A DNA stretch of 64,000 nt, taken from positions 1-64,000 of the forward strand of contig JAZUPZ010000004.1 of the NCBI GenBank assembly GCA_045605445.1, in the 5' to 3' direction. Position numbers and translations under genes: made by a program. Origin of the DNA: CAZMHL01 sp045605445 (lineage in GTDB: Bacteria; Bacillota; Clostridia; RGIG6154). Positions 42,769-51,429 of this stretch are shown piece by piece (within the stretch, counting starts at the first letter, position 1; each line of letters starts with the position of its first letter). Under the pieces are notes generated by a model. That model saw only the letters and a program-made list of their open reading frames with translations. It made no database searches and had not been told where the DNA came from.

Positions 42769-43467
42769 ATGTTTTTCAGCAAAAGTTACGAAGTTAAATA
42801 CAGCGATATGGACAGCCTCGGAAACCTTAAGCTTTCTGCAATTTTAGAATTTTTGCAGGACATTTCCATAAAGCATGCGGAAACCTCAAAAGACTGCTGC
42901 ATGGATGCCTTAAGCAAAAATAATCTTGCCTGGCTTATCTGTCAGTGGAACATACGGTTTGAGGAAGAGGTTCCAAAGCCCGAAAGGGTAGAGGTTGAAA
43001 CCTGCGTTTATTATTTTGGAATGACAAAGTCAAAAAGACAGTACAGAATAAAGGTAAACGGCAGAGTTATTGTCAGCGCAGTCGCCGAATGGTTTCTGTT
43101 TAATTTTAATCTGGGCAAACCCGTTAAAATTGCAGAATATATAAATAAATATTTTCCCGTTTGCGAAAACGAAATAAACCTTGATACGGAAAGAATCGAA
43201 AAGAGGGAAATGGCGGAAGAAGAAAGCTTCAGGGTTCTTAAAAAGGACATTGATACAAATGTTCACTTAAATAACGTAAGAAGCTTTGACTACACCTGTG
43301 AAGCACTTGAAAACAGCTTCAGACCGAAAAAAATTACTGTCAGCTATAAGCATTCGGCTTATCTTGGCGACAAAACAAAGCTTTACAAATATGAGGACGA
43401 AAAAGAAATAGTTTCCTGCCTGAAAACAGGGGATAAAGATATAATTGTAACAAAATTTACGAAATGA
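42769..43467 (+). CDS. Acyl-ACP thioesterase-like protein (FatA/4HBT hotdog fold)
   Basis: 232 residues, two hotdog halves. The first starts KSYEVKYSDMDSLGNLKLSAILEFLQDISIKHAE and has RYRIKVNGRVIVSAVAEWFL; the second contains DTNVHLNNVRSFDY, the region that holds the catalytic Asn/His of bacterial FatA-like enzymes, and ITVSYKHSAYLGD. It should release fatty acids from acyl-ACP. The ATG at 42769 is nine bases after GGAG; upstream frames lack ribosome sites. Single gene between a consensus promoter and an intergenic repeat before alaS. Confidence 0.85.
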   Translation: MFFSKSYEVKYSDMDSLGNLKLSAILEFLQDISIKHAETSKDCCMDALSKNNLAWLICQWNIRFEEEVPKPERVEVETCVYYFGMTKSKRQYRIKVNGRVIVSAVAEWFLFNFNLGKPVKIAEYINKYFPVCENEINLDTERIEKREMAEEESFRVLKKDIDTNVHLNNVRSFDYTCEALENSFRPKKITVSYKHSAYLGDKTKLYKYEDEKEIVSCLKTGDKDIIVTKFTK

Positions 43468-43472
43468 AAGCT

Positions 43473-43555
43473 GTAGGGGCGGACGTTCTCGTTTACCAAC
43501 TCGGTCGGCGATAAACGATTGCCACTGGCAATCATCGCCTCTGTCCGCCCGTGTT
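43473..43555. repeat. Interspersed palindromic element, copy 2
   Basis: Ends GGGCGGAC (43477-43484) / GTCCGCCC (43543-43550) form an outer stem, with inner hairpin GATTGCC-ACT-GGCAATC. The flanks TGTAGGG and CCCGTGT resemble the element at 48178-48245. It occupies most of the gap before alaS, where no T-box is present. Confidence 0.7.
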
Positions 43556-43592
43556 TAATCGGACAAAAAACAAACAAGAAAGGAAATTGATT

Positions 43593-46208
43593 ATGAAATA
43601 CATGGGATTAAATGATATCAGAGAAGAATTTTTAAGCTTTTTTGAATCAAAGGAATGTTTAAGACTGGGAAGCTTTCCCCTTGTGCCGAAGAACGATGCC
43701 AGCCTTCTTCTTATAAACTCGGGTATGGCGCCAATGAAAAAATGGTTCACCGGGGCAGAAAAGCCTCCGAAAAAGAGAGTTACAACCTGCCAGAAATGTA
43801 TCAGAACTCCCGACATTGAGTGTGTAGGCAAAACCGCAAGACACGGAACCTTCTTTGAAATGCTGGGAAACTTCTCCTTTGGTGACTACTTCAAAAGAGA
43901 AGCAATTCACTGGGCATGGGAATTTTTAACAGTAAATATGGGTATTCCGGTTGAAAAGCTCTGGATTACCGTTTATGAAGAAGACGACGAAGCAAGAGAT
44001 ATCTGGATTAACGAGGTTGGAGTTAATCCAGAAAGAGTCGTAAAGCTTGGTAAGGCCGACAATTTCTGGGAACACGGAACAGGCCCCTGCGGACCCTGCT
44101 CTGAAATTCACGTTGACAGAGGCGAGGAATACAGCTGTGGTCCCGACTGTCATCTTCCTTGCGAATGTGACAGATTTATGGAAGTATGGAACCTTGTTTT
44201 CACTCAGTTTGACAAGGACGAAGAGGGTAACTATAACCGCCTTGCAAATCCTAATATCGATACCGGTATGGGTCTTGAAAGACTTGCCTGCGTAATGCAG
44301 GGAGTTGCAAACCTTTTTGAGGTTGACACCGTTAAAAACACAATGGCTGAAATTTCAAAGCTTGCAGGCGTAAATTATAAAGAGGACGAAAAGACCGACG
44401 TTTCTCTTCGTGTTATAACTGACCATATCAGAAGTACGGTTATGATGGTTTCCGACGGTGTTATTCCGTCAAACGAAGGCAGAGGTTATGTTTTGAGAAG
44501 ACTTTTAAGACGTGCTGCAAGACACGGAAAGCTTCTTAACATTCAGGGCGAATTTTTGTATAATATTGCCGACAGCGTAATCGACGAATCAAAGCAGGGT
44601 TATCCCGAACTTGATGAAAAGAGAGAATACATCAAGAAGATTATAAGAATTGAAGAAGAAAGATTTGCAAAAACTATCGATAACGGTCTTGCAATTCTTA
44701 ATGAATACATTGAAAATGCGAAAAAAGAGGGTGCAAAAATCCTCGACGGCGAAAAAGTGTTCAAGCTTAATGATACTTACGGCTTCCCTATTGACCTTAC
44801 TGTTGAAATATGCGCAGAGCAGGGCCTTGAGGTAGACAGAGAAGGCTTTGATAAAGAGCTTGCAAAACAGAAGCAGACTGCAAGAGATGCAAGAAAAGAC
44901 GGCTCAAGCTGGGAGGATAACGACAGCTTTAATTTTGAAGATGCTGAAAAAACAGTGTTCACAGGATATACAGAGCTTGAAACCGAAGGTAAAATTGTTG
45001 GAGTTTCCGGCAATCTTATCGCAGGCGAGGAGGGAATTATCGTAACCGATAAAACTCCTTTCTATGCAGAAATGGGCGGTCAGGCAGGCGACAGAGGCGT
45101 TATTGTTAAAGACGGCGCAAAGGCGAAGGTTGTAAATACCAAGAAAAACGGTGATAATATTTATGTTCACTATGTAACAGTTGAAGAGGGCGAATTTGCA
45201 AAGGGCGACGTTGTAACCCTTAAGGTTTGCAAAAAGAACAGGATGGCAATCTGCAGAAACCATTCAACAACTCATCTTCTTCACAAGGCACTTAAAGAGG
45301 TTCTTGGCGACCACGTTGCTCAGGCGGGCTCAGAGGTTACTGCAAAGCATTTAAGATTTGACTTTTCTCACTTTGAAGCAATGACAGCTGCAGAACTCAA
45401 AGAGGTTGAAGCAAAGGTTAACAATGCAATTCTTGAGGCTATGCCGGTTGTTGTTCAGGAGCTTCCTATTGAAGAAGCTAAAAAGCTTGGCGCAGCAGCG
45501 CAGTTCGGCGAAAAATACGGCGAGGTTGTAAGAGTTGTTTCAATGGGCAACTATTCAATGGAATTCTGCGGCGGTACACATCTTGAAAATACAGCTCAGG
45601 CAGGACTCTTTAAAATTCTTTCGGAAGGTGGCGTTTCAGCCGGTGTAAGAAGAATTGAAGCAGTAACAGGACAGGGCGTTCTTGAATATATTGCAGATAA
45701 AAATGCTCTTATCGAAAGAACCGCTGAAACCCTTAAATCGGCAATTCACGAAATTGATATAAAGGCAAAATCAACCGTAAACGAGCTTAAGGAAGCAGGC
45801 AGAACAATTGACGAAATGCGTTCCAAGCTTGCAGGCGGAATGGCCGACGAGGTTCTCTCTTCCGCAAAAGACGTTAAGGGCGTTAAGGTTATTGCCGCGG
45901 CTGTGCCTAATATGGGTATGGACGAAATGATGGTTATGAGCGACAAGCTTAAAGACAAGCTTCAGGGCGCAGGGGTTATTGCTCTCGGCTCTGAAAAAGA
46001 TGGCAAGGTTGCTTTTGTTGTAAATGCAAACAAAGATGCGGTTGCTCTTGGTGCTCATGCAGGAAATATCATTAAAGAAATAACAAAAATTGCAGGCGGT
46101 AACGGCGGCGGTAAGCCCGACAGCGCAAGAGGCGGCGGAAAAGACGCTTCCAAAGTTAAAGAGGCTGTTGAATTTGCAGTTTCTGTTGTTGAAAATCAGA
46201 TAAAATAG
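43593..46208 (+). CDS. alaS: Alanyl-tRNA synthetase
   Basis: 871 residues, the usual AlaRS size. Class II aminoacylation core: EEFLSFFESKECLRLGSFPLVP, NSGMAPMKKWFTG, ARHGTFFEMLGNFSFGDYFK (motif 2), NIDTGMGLERLACVMQG (motif 3). The editing domain has NHSTTHLLHKALKEVLGDHV (HxxxH) and MEFCGGTHLENTAQAGLFKI (CxxxH), and the C-terminal DHHA1-like domain contains GGNGGGKPDSARGGGKD. The enzyme charges tRNA-Ala and clears mischarged Ser/Gly. The ATG at 43593 follows AAAGGAAATTG. The leader shows no T-box. Confidence 0.98.
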   Translation: MKYMGLNDIREEFLSFFESKECLRLGSFPLVPKNDASLLLINSGMAPMKKWFTGAEKPPKKRVTTCQKCIRTPDIECVGKTARHGTFFEMLGNFSFGDYFKREAIHWAWEFLTVNMGIPVEKLWITVYEEDDEARDIWINEVGVNPERVVKLGKADNFWEHGTGPCGPCSEIHVDRGEEYSCGPDCHLPCECDRFMEVWNLVFTQFDKDEEGNYNRLANPNIDTGMGLERLACVMQGVANLFEVDTVKNTMAEISKLAGVNYKEDEKTDVSLRVITDHIRSTVMMVSDGVIPSNEGRGYVLRRLLRRAARHGKLLNIQGEFLYNIADSVIDESKQGYPELDEKREYIKKIIRIEEERFAKTIDNGLAILNEYIENAKKEGAKILDGEKVFKLNDTYGFPIDLTVEICAEQGLEVDREGFDKELAKQKQTARDARKDGSSWEDNDSFNFEDAEKTVFTGYTELETEGKIVGVSGNLIAGEEGIIVTDKTPFYAEMGGQAGDRGVIVKDGAKAKVVNTKKNGDNIYVHYVTVEEGEFAKGDVVTLKVCKKNRMAICRNHSTTHLLHKALKEVLGDHVAQAGSEVTAKHLRFDFSHFEAMTAAELKEVEAKVNNAILEAMPVVVQELPIEEAKKLGAAAQFGEKYGEVVRVVSMGNYSMEFCGGTHLENTAQAGLFKILSEGGVSAGVRRIEAVTGQGVLEYIADKNALIERTAETLKSAIHEIDIKAKSTVNELKEAGRTIDEMRSKLAGGMADEVLSSAKDVKGVKVIAAAVPNMGMDEMMVMSDKLKDKLQGAGVIALGSEKDGKVAFVVNANKDAVALGAHAGNIIKEITKIAGGNGGGKPDSARGGGKDASKVKEAVEFAVSVVENQIK

Positions 46209-46270
46209 TTAAAAGATAATAGTTAAGAGTGTTGGTGCAAAATCTTCGGTTTTGTTTTGATTGAACAAAA

Positions 46271-46296
46271 ACAAACTCCGCTTATGCGGAGTTTGT
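46271..46296. terminator. Hairpin after alaS
   Basis: 11-bp perfect stem ACAAACTCCGC / GCGGAGTTTGT, 4-base loop. The T run is good only on the minus strand, so on the plus strand it is a weak terminator or processing site. Confidence 0.55.
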
Positions 46297-46342
46297 ACCT
46301 GAATTATTCACTATTCATTATTCATTTAATAAGGAGATAATT

Positions 46343-46684
46343 ATGGATTGTATTTTTTGTAAAATAGCAAATGGTGAAATTCCTTCGCAGTTTGTTTATG
46401 AAGACGATAAAATTGTTGCATTTAAAGATATAAACCCCGTTGCTCCGGTTCACGTTCTTGTTGTTCCGAAAAAACACATCTGCTGTCTTGACGGACTTTG
46501 CGAAGAAGATAAAGAACTTATGGGACATATTATGCTTTCAATTCCGAAAGTTGCAGAAAAGTTCCCAGAGCTTGAGAAGGGATACCGTGTAATTAACAAT
46601 TGTGGCGAAAATGCGGGACAAACCGTAAAGCATATTCATTTCCACATTATTGGCGGACTTTCTCTCGGAGAAAAACTTATTTAA
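46343..46684 (+). CDS. HIT-family nucleotide-binding protein (HinT-like)
   Basis: 113 residues: MDCIFCKIANGEIPSQFVYE, FKDINPVAPVHVLVVPKKH, INNCGENAGQTVKHIHFHII. The HxHxH triad (HIHFH) is intact, matching the Hint branch, which hydrolyses AMP from lysyl- or aminoacyl-adenylates and purine phosphoramidates in the cytoplasm. A stand-alone gene with an AAGGAGA site, between alaS and rpsU. Confidence 0.95.
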   Translation: MDCIFCKIANGEIPSQFVYEDDKIVAFKDINPVAPVHVLVVPKKHICCLDGLCEEDKELMGHIMLSIPKVAEKFPELEKGYRVINNCGENAGQTVKHIHFHIIGGLSLGEKLI

Positions 46685-46693
46685 AAAAATAGC

Positions 46694-46722
46694 TTGACAT
46701 ATTACTCATTTTGTTATAAAAT
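46694..46722 (+). promoter_or_regulatory. Promoter of rpsU
   Basis: TTGACA, 17 bp, TAAAAT. The leader (46749-46768) has a small hairpin ATATACC / GGTATAT. Confidence 0.78.
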
Positions 46723-46793
46723 AAGTAATGTTATGTATAATGCTTTTAATATACCGATAAGGTATATGCATATAGCGGAGGGAGGGAAACCAA

Positions 46794-46970
46794 ATGTCAG
46801 AAGTTAAAATCAAGGAAAATGAATCCTTAGATAGTGCTCTTCGCAGATTTAAACGTCAGTGTGCTAAAGCAGGTGTTTTATCAGAAATCAGAAAGAGAGA
46901 ACATTACGAAAAGCCCAGCGTTAAAAGAAAGAAAAAATCTGAGGCAGCAAGAAAGAGAAAATTCAAATAA
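46794..46970 (+). CDS. rpsU: 30S ribosomal protein S21
   Basis: 58 residues: MSEVKIKENESLDSALRRFK, then KREHYEKPSVKRKKKSEAAR. The basic C-terminus and length are exactly those of S21, which sits on the small subunit near the anti-Shine-Dalgarno region. Its GGAGGGAGGG ribosome site is very strong. Monocistronic, ending at the hairpin at 46981. Confidence 0.97.
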   Translation: MSEVKIKENESLDSALRRFKRQCAKAGVLSEIRKREHYEKPSVKRKKKSEAARKRKFK

Positions 46971-46980
46971 GGATTTCCTG

Positions 46981-47013
46981 AACACGAAACAGTTAACTGT
47001 TTCGTGTTTTTTT
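46981..47013. terminator. Terminator after rpsU (shared with converging gene)
   Basis: Stem AACACGAAACAGT / ACTGTTTCGTGTT with T run. Confidence 0.9.
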
Positions 47014-47018
47014 CATTT

Positions 47019-47609
47019 TTAATGTTTGGCATTTCCCGCTTTCATCATGCCGCAAAGCGAATCCCAGTTTCCGTCCGCAGCCATTTTTACATCTCTTATA
47101 AAAATGCCCTTAAACCCCGCTCTTTTAACAAGGTTGTGCCTTAGGGAAACGCTTTTAACGTCATGAATCCATACAAGATGACCCGGATGGGTATAGTAGG
47201 AAGCTCCCGTGCTTTCGTCAGTAAAAATTGTGCTTCCCTTAACGTAGGAGTTGAAAATTCCGCGGTTAACGGAAATAATTTCCTTTCTGCGAAGCTCAAA
47301 GTCAAAGTCGGAGCAGTAAAGGTTAAGCTCAACGTAAGCCTCTTTAAGGTCAGCAAGGGAGGAAAGCGCCCTTTCAAATTTCTTCAGGCTTAAAAGTCCC
47401 GGAAGATGAGGGCTTTCAAAATTTAAAATAACGGTATTGTTTTTTAAATAATGAAGAGCTGCCCTTCTGTCGGGAGGAATAATAACCGCCGTGTTTTCAG
47501 CCTTTAAGTAATTTTTGTCGGAAAAATCCGAAAAGCTTTCAATAACACGGTGAATATGTTTAAGGTGCCGTTCCTCGCGCTCCTTTAAATATCCCAGAAT
47601 TTCAAACAA
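47019..47609 (-). CDS. Hypothetical protein, possible remnant of a GH18-like barrel
   Basis: 196 residues, TTG start nine bases after AAGGA, no signal peptide. The family is not recognised with confidence. The C-terminal segment (HPGHLVWIHDVKSVSLRHNL, then RAGFKGIFIRDVKMAADGNW) resembles the last strands of YaaH-type GH18 proteins, in which a WxxD...K...G..G.. pattern closes the barrel. The N-terminal part carries no catalytic DxxDxE. It could be a shortened non-catalytic relative or an unrelated fold. Confidence 0.55.
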   Translation of the reverse strand: MFEILGYLKEREERHLKHIHRVIESFSDFSDKNYLKAENTAVIIPPDRRAALHYLKNNTVILNFESPHLPGLLSLKKFERALSSLADLKEAYVELNLYCSDFDFELRRKEIISVNRGIFNSYVKGSTIFTDESTGASYYTHPGHLVWIHDVKSVSLRHNLVKRAGFKGIFIRDVKMAADGNWDSLCGMMKAGNAKH

Positions 47610-47630
47610 GGGAGATTATCCTTTCCTTTC

Positions 47631-47659
47631 TTGTATTTTATAAATATTTATGATAAAAT
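47631..47659 (+). promoter_or_regulatory. Promoter of the YqeG-like gene
   Basis: TTGTAT, 17 bp, TAAAAT. Confidence 0.6.
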
Positions 47660-47690
47660 AAATTCGATTATTATAGTAAAGGGAAAAAAT

Positions 47691-48170
47691 ATGAAAAAAT
47701 TATATCCGAAATATAAATATGAGAGTATAGAAAAAATAAATTTTGAAATGCTTAAGAAGGAAGGCATAAAAGGCTTTATTTTAGATATAGATAATACCCT
47801 TGTTGAGCCTCATACTCCCGTTGCCGATGAAAGAACGGTAAAATTTGTTAAATTTCTCAGAGAAGAAGGCTTCAGAGTGTGCATTGTTTCAAACAATATT
47901 TATGAAAGAGCAAAAAAATTTGCCGACTCAATTCCCGTAGATTTTATCTGCGACGGTAACAAGCCTGCAAAAAAACCCTTTTATCTGGCGCTTGAAAAGC
48001 TTAAGCTTGAACCGGGCGAGGTTGCAGTTGTGGGCGACCAGATTTTTACCGATGTGCTCGGAGCCAACCGATGGGGCTTTGTGTCGGTTCTTGTAAAACC
48101 TGTTTGCAACAAAGAGGGATGGTTTGTGAAGTTTAAAAGAATTTTTGAACGATTTATCGTCAGATGGTAA
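47691..48170 (+). CDS. YqeG-family HAD phosphatase
   Basis: 159 residues: GFILDIDNTLVEPHTP is the HAD motif I (DxDNT), VCIVSNNIYERAKKF motif II, NKPAKKPFYLALEKL motif III (Lys) and VAVVGDQIFTDVLGANRWG motif IV. Matches the YqeG IIIA-type family, whose yeast relatives dephosphorylate phosphatidylglycerophosphate; the bacterial substrate is unsettled. The ATG follows AAAGGGAAAAAAT. Confidence 0.9.
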   Translation: MKKLYPKYKYESIEKINFEMLKKEGIKGFILDIDNTLVEPHTPVADERTVKFVKFLREEGFRVCIVSNNIYERAKKFADSIPVDFICDGNKPAKKPFYLALEKLKLEPGEVAVVGDQIFTDVLGANRWGFVSVLVKPVCNKEGWFVKFKRIFERFIVRW

Positions 48171-48177
48171 ATATGCA

Positions 48178-48245
48178 GGGGCGCCCCTATGTGGTCGACC
48201 TCATATTGCACCCTTGTAGGGAACGACGCCTCTGTCGTTCCGTGT
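48178..48245. repeat. Interspersed palindromic element, copy 3
   Basis: Two blocks: GGGGCGCCCC-TATGTGGTCGACC and TGTAGGGAACGACGCCTCTG with an 8-bp perfect stem GGAACGAC / GTCGTTCC (48220-48241). Shares TGTAGGG and CCGTGT flanks with the element before alaS. A further stem TTATCAATT / AATTGATAA lies at ~48252-48288. Confidence 0.7.
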
Positions 48246-48305
48246 AAGGTAATTATCAATTTGATGTTACGCGGCAAATAATTGATAAACGAAAGGAATT
48301 TATTT

Positions 48306-49163
48306 ATGATCAGAATAGGAACAGCGGGAAATCCCGATGAATTTTACGGAAGCGGAAAAAAGTCAAGCTTTGAAATGCCCCTGTGGCTTAAAGAAAAAGG
48401 ACTTAATGCTTATGAATATCAATGCGGAAAAGGTGTAAAAATAACTCAGCCCACTGCAGAAAAAATAGGGGCGGAGGCGGAAAAAAACGGAATTGCTCTT
48501 TCTCTTCATTCGCCATATTTTATAAGTCTTTCCTCCGTTGAAGAAGAAAAAAGAATCAAAAGCGTAGATTATATAATGCAGTCTCTTAACGCTGCAAAAA
48601 TGATGGGCGCCAAAAGAGTTGTTGTTCATTCCGGCTCCTGCGCAAAAATTTCTAGAGAGGAAGCTCTTTCTCTTGCAAAGGAAACCTTGAAAATGGCGCT
48701 TGACGAACAGCTAAAAAACGGCTTTGAAGATATTCTTCTCTGCCCGGAAACAATGGGAAAGGTTAATCAGCTCGGAACTGTTGACGAGGTTCTTGAAATG
48801 TGTACCCTTTCTGAAAGACTTGTTCCCTGTATTGATTTCGGTCATATAAATGCAAGGGAGTTCGGCTCCTTGAAGGCTTATGAAGACTTTGAGGCAATAA
48901 CTGACAAAATATATAATAAGCTTGGCGAAGAAAGAGGAAGAAAGTTCCATGTTCACTTTTCAAGAATAGAATTTACCGTTCCCGGCGGCGAAAAGAAGCA
49001 TATTCCGTATAGCGACCTCTCTTTCGGTCCTGATTTTGACCCCTTTGCAGAGCTTATAGTAAAAAAGAATTTAGAGCCCTTTATAATTTGCGAATCGCCG
49101 GGTACTCAGGGAGAAGATGCGCTGACTTATAAAACTATAATAGAGGGAATTAAAAATGCGTAA
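48306..49163 (+). CDS. Endonuclease IV-like TIM-barrel protein
   Basis: 285 residues of the AP-endonuclease 2 fold. Metal-ligand segments typical of Nfo are seen in order: SLHSPYFISLSS (His), AKRVVVHSGS (His), ILLCPETMGKVNQLG (Glu), LVPCIDFGHINARE (Asp, His), FHVHFSRIEFT (His) and IICESPG (Glu). Nfo enzymes cut DNA at abasic sites, but many relatives are sugar isomerases; the conserved ligand set and the HVHFS strand favour the deoxyribonuclease IV branch. The ATG at 48306 follows GAAAGGAA. It overlaps the next gene by 8 bp. Confidence 0.82.
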   Translation: MIRIGTAGNPDEFYGSGKKSSFEMPLWLKEKGLNAYEYQCGKGVKITQPTAEKIGAEAEKNGIALSLHSPYFISLSSVEEEKRIKSVDYIMQSLNAAKMMGAKRVVVHSGSCAKISREEALSLAKETLKMALDEQLKNGFEDILLCPETMGKVNQLGTVDEVLEMCTLSERLVPCIDFGHINAREFGSLKAYEDFEAITDKIYNKLGEERGRKFHVHFSRIEFTVPGGEKKHIPYSDLSFGPDFDPFAELIVKKNLEPFIICESPGTQGEDALTYKTIIEGIKNA

Positions 49164-50178
49164 ACAAAAATTGCTTGAAGCTTCGGGAAACCTTCCCGTT
49201 TATCTTACCGATTCTGCCGATATGCTCTATTATTCCGGCTTCACCGGGGAGGGAGCGGTTATAATTTCCGAAAAGGAAACGGTTGTCCTTACTGACGGAC
49301 GTTATACCTTTCAGGCTAAACAGGAAACCGCAGGTGCAAGGGTAGAAAACTGTCTTAAACACAGCGAATATCTTGAAAAATATGATAAAGTTTATTTTCA
49401 GCCCCACAGTCTTTCCTTTAAAGAATACAGTTATTTAAAGAGCAACGGAGCGAAGCTTGTTCCTTTTGGAGTTGATTTCGATGAGCTTCGCAGCGTAAAA
49501 GACGAGGAGGAGCTCAACTGCCTTCGTATGGCGGCGGCAATCGGCGACAAGGTGTTTTATAAAATTCTTGAAGAAATCAGAGCGGGGAAAACCGAAAAGG
49601 AAATTGCCGCAAAGATTGATTATTACATCAAGGAGTTCGGCGGAGAAAAATCCTCTTTTGACACTATCTGTGTTTCGGGAGTAAATTCCTGCAAGCCTCA
49701 CGGAGTGCCAACGGATAAAAAAATCGATAACGGCGATTTTGTTACAATGGATTTCGGGTGCGTTTTTAAGGGCTATTGCTCGGATATGACAAGAACCGTT
49801 GCTGTAGGCTTTGTTACCGATGAAATGAAAAAGGTTTACGACACCGTTCTTAAAGCTCAGGAAAGTGCTCAGGAATTTGTTTGTTCGGGAAAAGGCGCCA
49901 AAGAGGCCGATAATGTTGCAAGAAAAATAATTGAAGATGCAGGCTACGGTGAAAATTTCACTCACAGTCTGGGGCACGGCGTTGGAATTAAAATCCACGA
50001 AAAGCCGAATCTTTCCCCAAGGGCTGATGTAATTCTTGAAAAAAACAACGTTGTAACCGTTGAACCGGGAATTTATATTGATCAAAAATTCGGAGTAAGA
50101 ATTGAAAATACCGTGATTGTAGGGGAAAATGGAAGCGAAAGTCTGCAAAAAGCGGGAAAAGAATTGATAATATTGTAA
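49156..50178 (+). CDS. M24B metallopeptidase (Xaa-Pro aminopeptidase-like)
   Basis: 340 residues. The N-terminal creatinase-like domain (~1-118) is followed by the pita-bread domain with the five metal ligands: FVTMDFGCVF (Asp), GYCSDMTRTV (Asp), HSLGHGVGIKIHE (His), VVTVEPGIYI (Glu) and VRIENTVIV (Glu). It should remove N-terminal residues before proline. It shares 8 bp with the end of the endonuclease-IV-like gene, so coupled translation is likely, and precedes efp, an arrangement common in Firmicutes. Confidence 0.94.
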   Translation: MRKQKLLEASGNLPVYLTDSADMLYYSGFTGEGAVIISEKETVVLTDGRYTFQAKQETAGARVENCLKHSEYLEKYDKVYFQPHSLSFKEYSYLKSNGAKLVPFGVDFDELRSVKDEEELNCLRMAAAIGDKVFYKILEEIRAGKTEKEIAAKIDYYIKEFGGEKSSFDTICVSGVNSCKPHGVPTDKKIDNGDFVTMDFGCVFKGYCSDMTRTVAVGFVTDEMKKVYDTVLKAQESAQEFVCSGKGAKEADNVARKIIEDAGYGENFTHSLGHGVGIKIHEKPNLSPRADVILEKNNVVTVEPGIYIDQKFGVRIENTVIVGENGSESLQKAGKELIIL

Positions 50179-50185
50179 ATAGTAC

Positions 50186-50214
50186 TTGAAATTTTTGCTA
50201 ATTTATTATAGAAT
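50186..50214 (+). promoter_or_regulatory. Possible promoter of efp
   Basis: TTGAAA, 17 bp, TAGAAT. Confidence 0.5.
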
Positions 50215-50249
50215 ATATACGTATAAATATTATTGGAGGTTTTTTACTT

Positions 50250-50807
50250 ATGATATCAGCAGGTGAATTTAGAAATGGCGTTACATTTGAATTTGAAGGT
50301 AACGTATACCAGATTGTTGAATTCCAGCATGTAAAGCCGGGTAAAGGTGCGGCTTTCGTTAGAACAAAACTTAAAAACGTTATAACAGGCGGCGTTGTTG
50401 AAAAAACATTCAGACCAACAGAAAAATGCGAAAAAGCTATGATTGAAAGAAGAGATATGGCTTTCTCATATTCAGATGGCGATCTTTACTATTTTATGGA
50501 TCAGGAAACTTTTGATATGATGCCTCTTTCAACAGAACAGGTTGGCGATGCTCTTAAGTTCGTTACAGAGAATATGATTTGCAGAATCCTTTCATACAAA
50601 GGAAGCGTTTTCGGAATTGAACCGCCTACATTTGTTGAGCTTACAGTTGCTCAGACAGAACCGGGCATTAAGGGCGATACAGCAACAGGCGCAACAAAGC
50701 CTGCAACTCTTGAAACAGGTGCAACAATTATGGTTCCTTTGTTTATCAACGAAGGCGAAAAAATCAGAATTGATACCCGTACCGGCGAATATATGGAACG
50801 CGCATAA
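50250..50807 (+). CDS. efp: Elongation factor P
   Basis: 185 residues in three beta-barrel domains: GEFRNGVTFEFEGNVYQIVE, FQHVKPGKGAAFVRTKLKNV, EPGIKGDTATGATKPATLET, VPLFINEGEKIRIDTRTGEY. The tip KPGKGAA carries the Lys at the position modified in many bacteria. EF-P rescues ribosomes stalled at proline stretches. The start follows TTGGAGG. Confidence 0.97.
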   Translation: MISAGEFRNGVTFEFEGNVYQIVEFQHVKPGKGAAFVRTKLKNVITGGVVEKTFRPTEKCEKAMIERRDMAFSYSDGDLYYFMDQETFDMMPLSTEQVGDALKFVTENMICRILSYKGSVFGIEPPTFVELTVAQTEPGIKGDTATGATKPATLETGATIMVPLFINEGEKIRIDTRTGEYMERA

Positions 50808-50836
50808 TTAAATAAAAAAAGAAAGGTGTGTATCAA

Positions 50837-51256
50837 ATGAGCACTTTAAAAGAAAAAGCAGAATTCCTTAAGGGACTTGCAGAAGGACTTGACCTTGATG
50901 CAAGCAAGAAGGATAACAAACTTGTAGCAAGAATGCTTGAACTTATCGACGAAATGTCAGAAAGAATCGATGACCTTGAAGATTATATCGATGAACTCGA
51001 TGCAAAGGTTGACGAAATTGACCAGGATCTCGGCGAACTCGAAGAATTCGTTTATGATGATGACGATGACGACGAAGATTTTGAAGATTTCGACGATGAC
51101 GATGTTTATGAATTTACCTGTGACAATTGCGGCGATGCAGTTTATGTTGACGGTGAATATCTCGATGACAACGAACAGATCGTTTGTCCAAGCTGCGGAG
51201 AAGAAATTAAAATCGACCTTGAATGTGATGGCGATTGCGACTGCTGCGAAGACTAA
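50837..51256 (+). CDS. CD1247-type protein: helical domain, acidic linker, zinc ribbon
   Basis: 139 residues. The N-terminus (LKEKAEFLKGLAEGLDLDAS, LVARMLELIDEMSERIDDLE) matches the CD1247 N-terminal family of Clostridia. It is followed by a coiled-coil and very acidic linker (Asp/Glu run ~75-96) and a zinc ribbon (CDNCGDAVYVDGEYLDDNEQ, then CPSCGEE) plus a terminal CDGDCDCC cluster. Function unknown. The ATG at 50837 follows AAAGGTG; it probably shares the efp transcript. Confidence 0.85.
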   Translation: MSTLKEKAEFLKGLAEGLDLDASKKDNKLVARMLELIDEMSERIDDLEDYIDELDAKVDEIDQDLGELEEFVYDDDDDDEDFEDFDDDDVYEFTCDNCGDAVYVDGEYLDDNEQIVCPSCGEEIKIDLECDGDCDCCED

Positions 51257-51267
51257 TATTAAAAGCA

Positions 51268-51294
51268 AAAGGCGGAACAGTTTGTTCCGCCTTT
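51268..51294 (+). terminator. Terminator after the zinc-ribbon gene
   Basis: 11-bp stem AAAGGCGGAAC / GTTCCGCCTTT, 5-base loop. Confidence 0.85.
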
Positions 51295-51429
51295 CAAACC
51301 GTCGAAAAAGTCGGTTTACCGCAAGAAAAAAATTAAAAATGTAGGGTTTGGCGATTTTCGACAAACCGCAATCAAGTGTTAAAAACAGAGCTGTTTCTTC
51401 CAAGAAGTGGCTCTGTTACTTGCTTTTCA

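Noticed and set aside
43468..43592. T-box leader expected before alaS
   Set aside because: No T-box sequence or terminator/antiterminator pair is present; the space is filled by a palindromic repeat.
49435..50148. 237-codon minus-strand frame opposite the M24 peptidase
   Set aside because: Antisense to an enzyme with all five metal ligands intact; its Phe/Asn-rich content is typical of a shadow frame.
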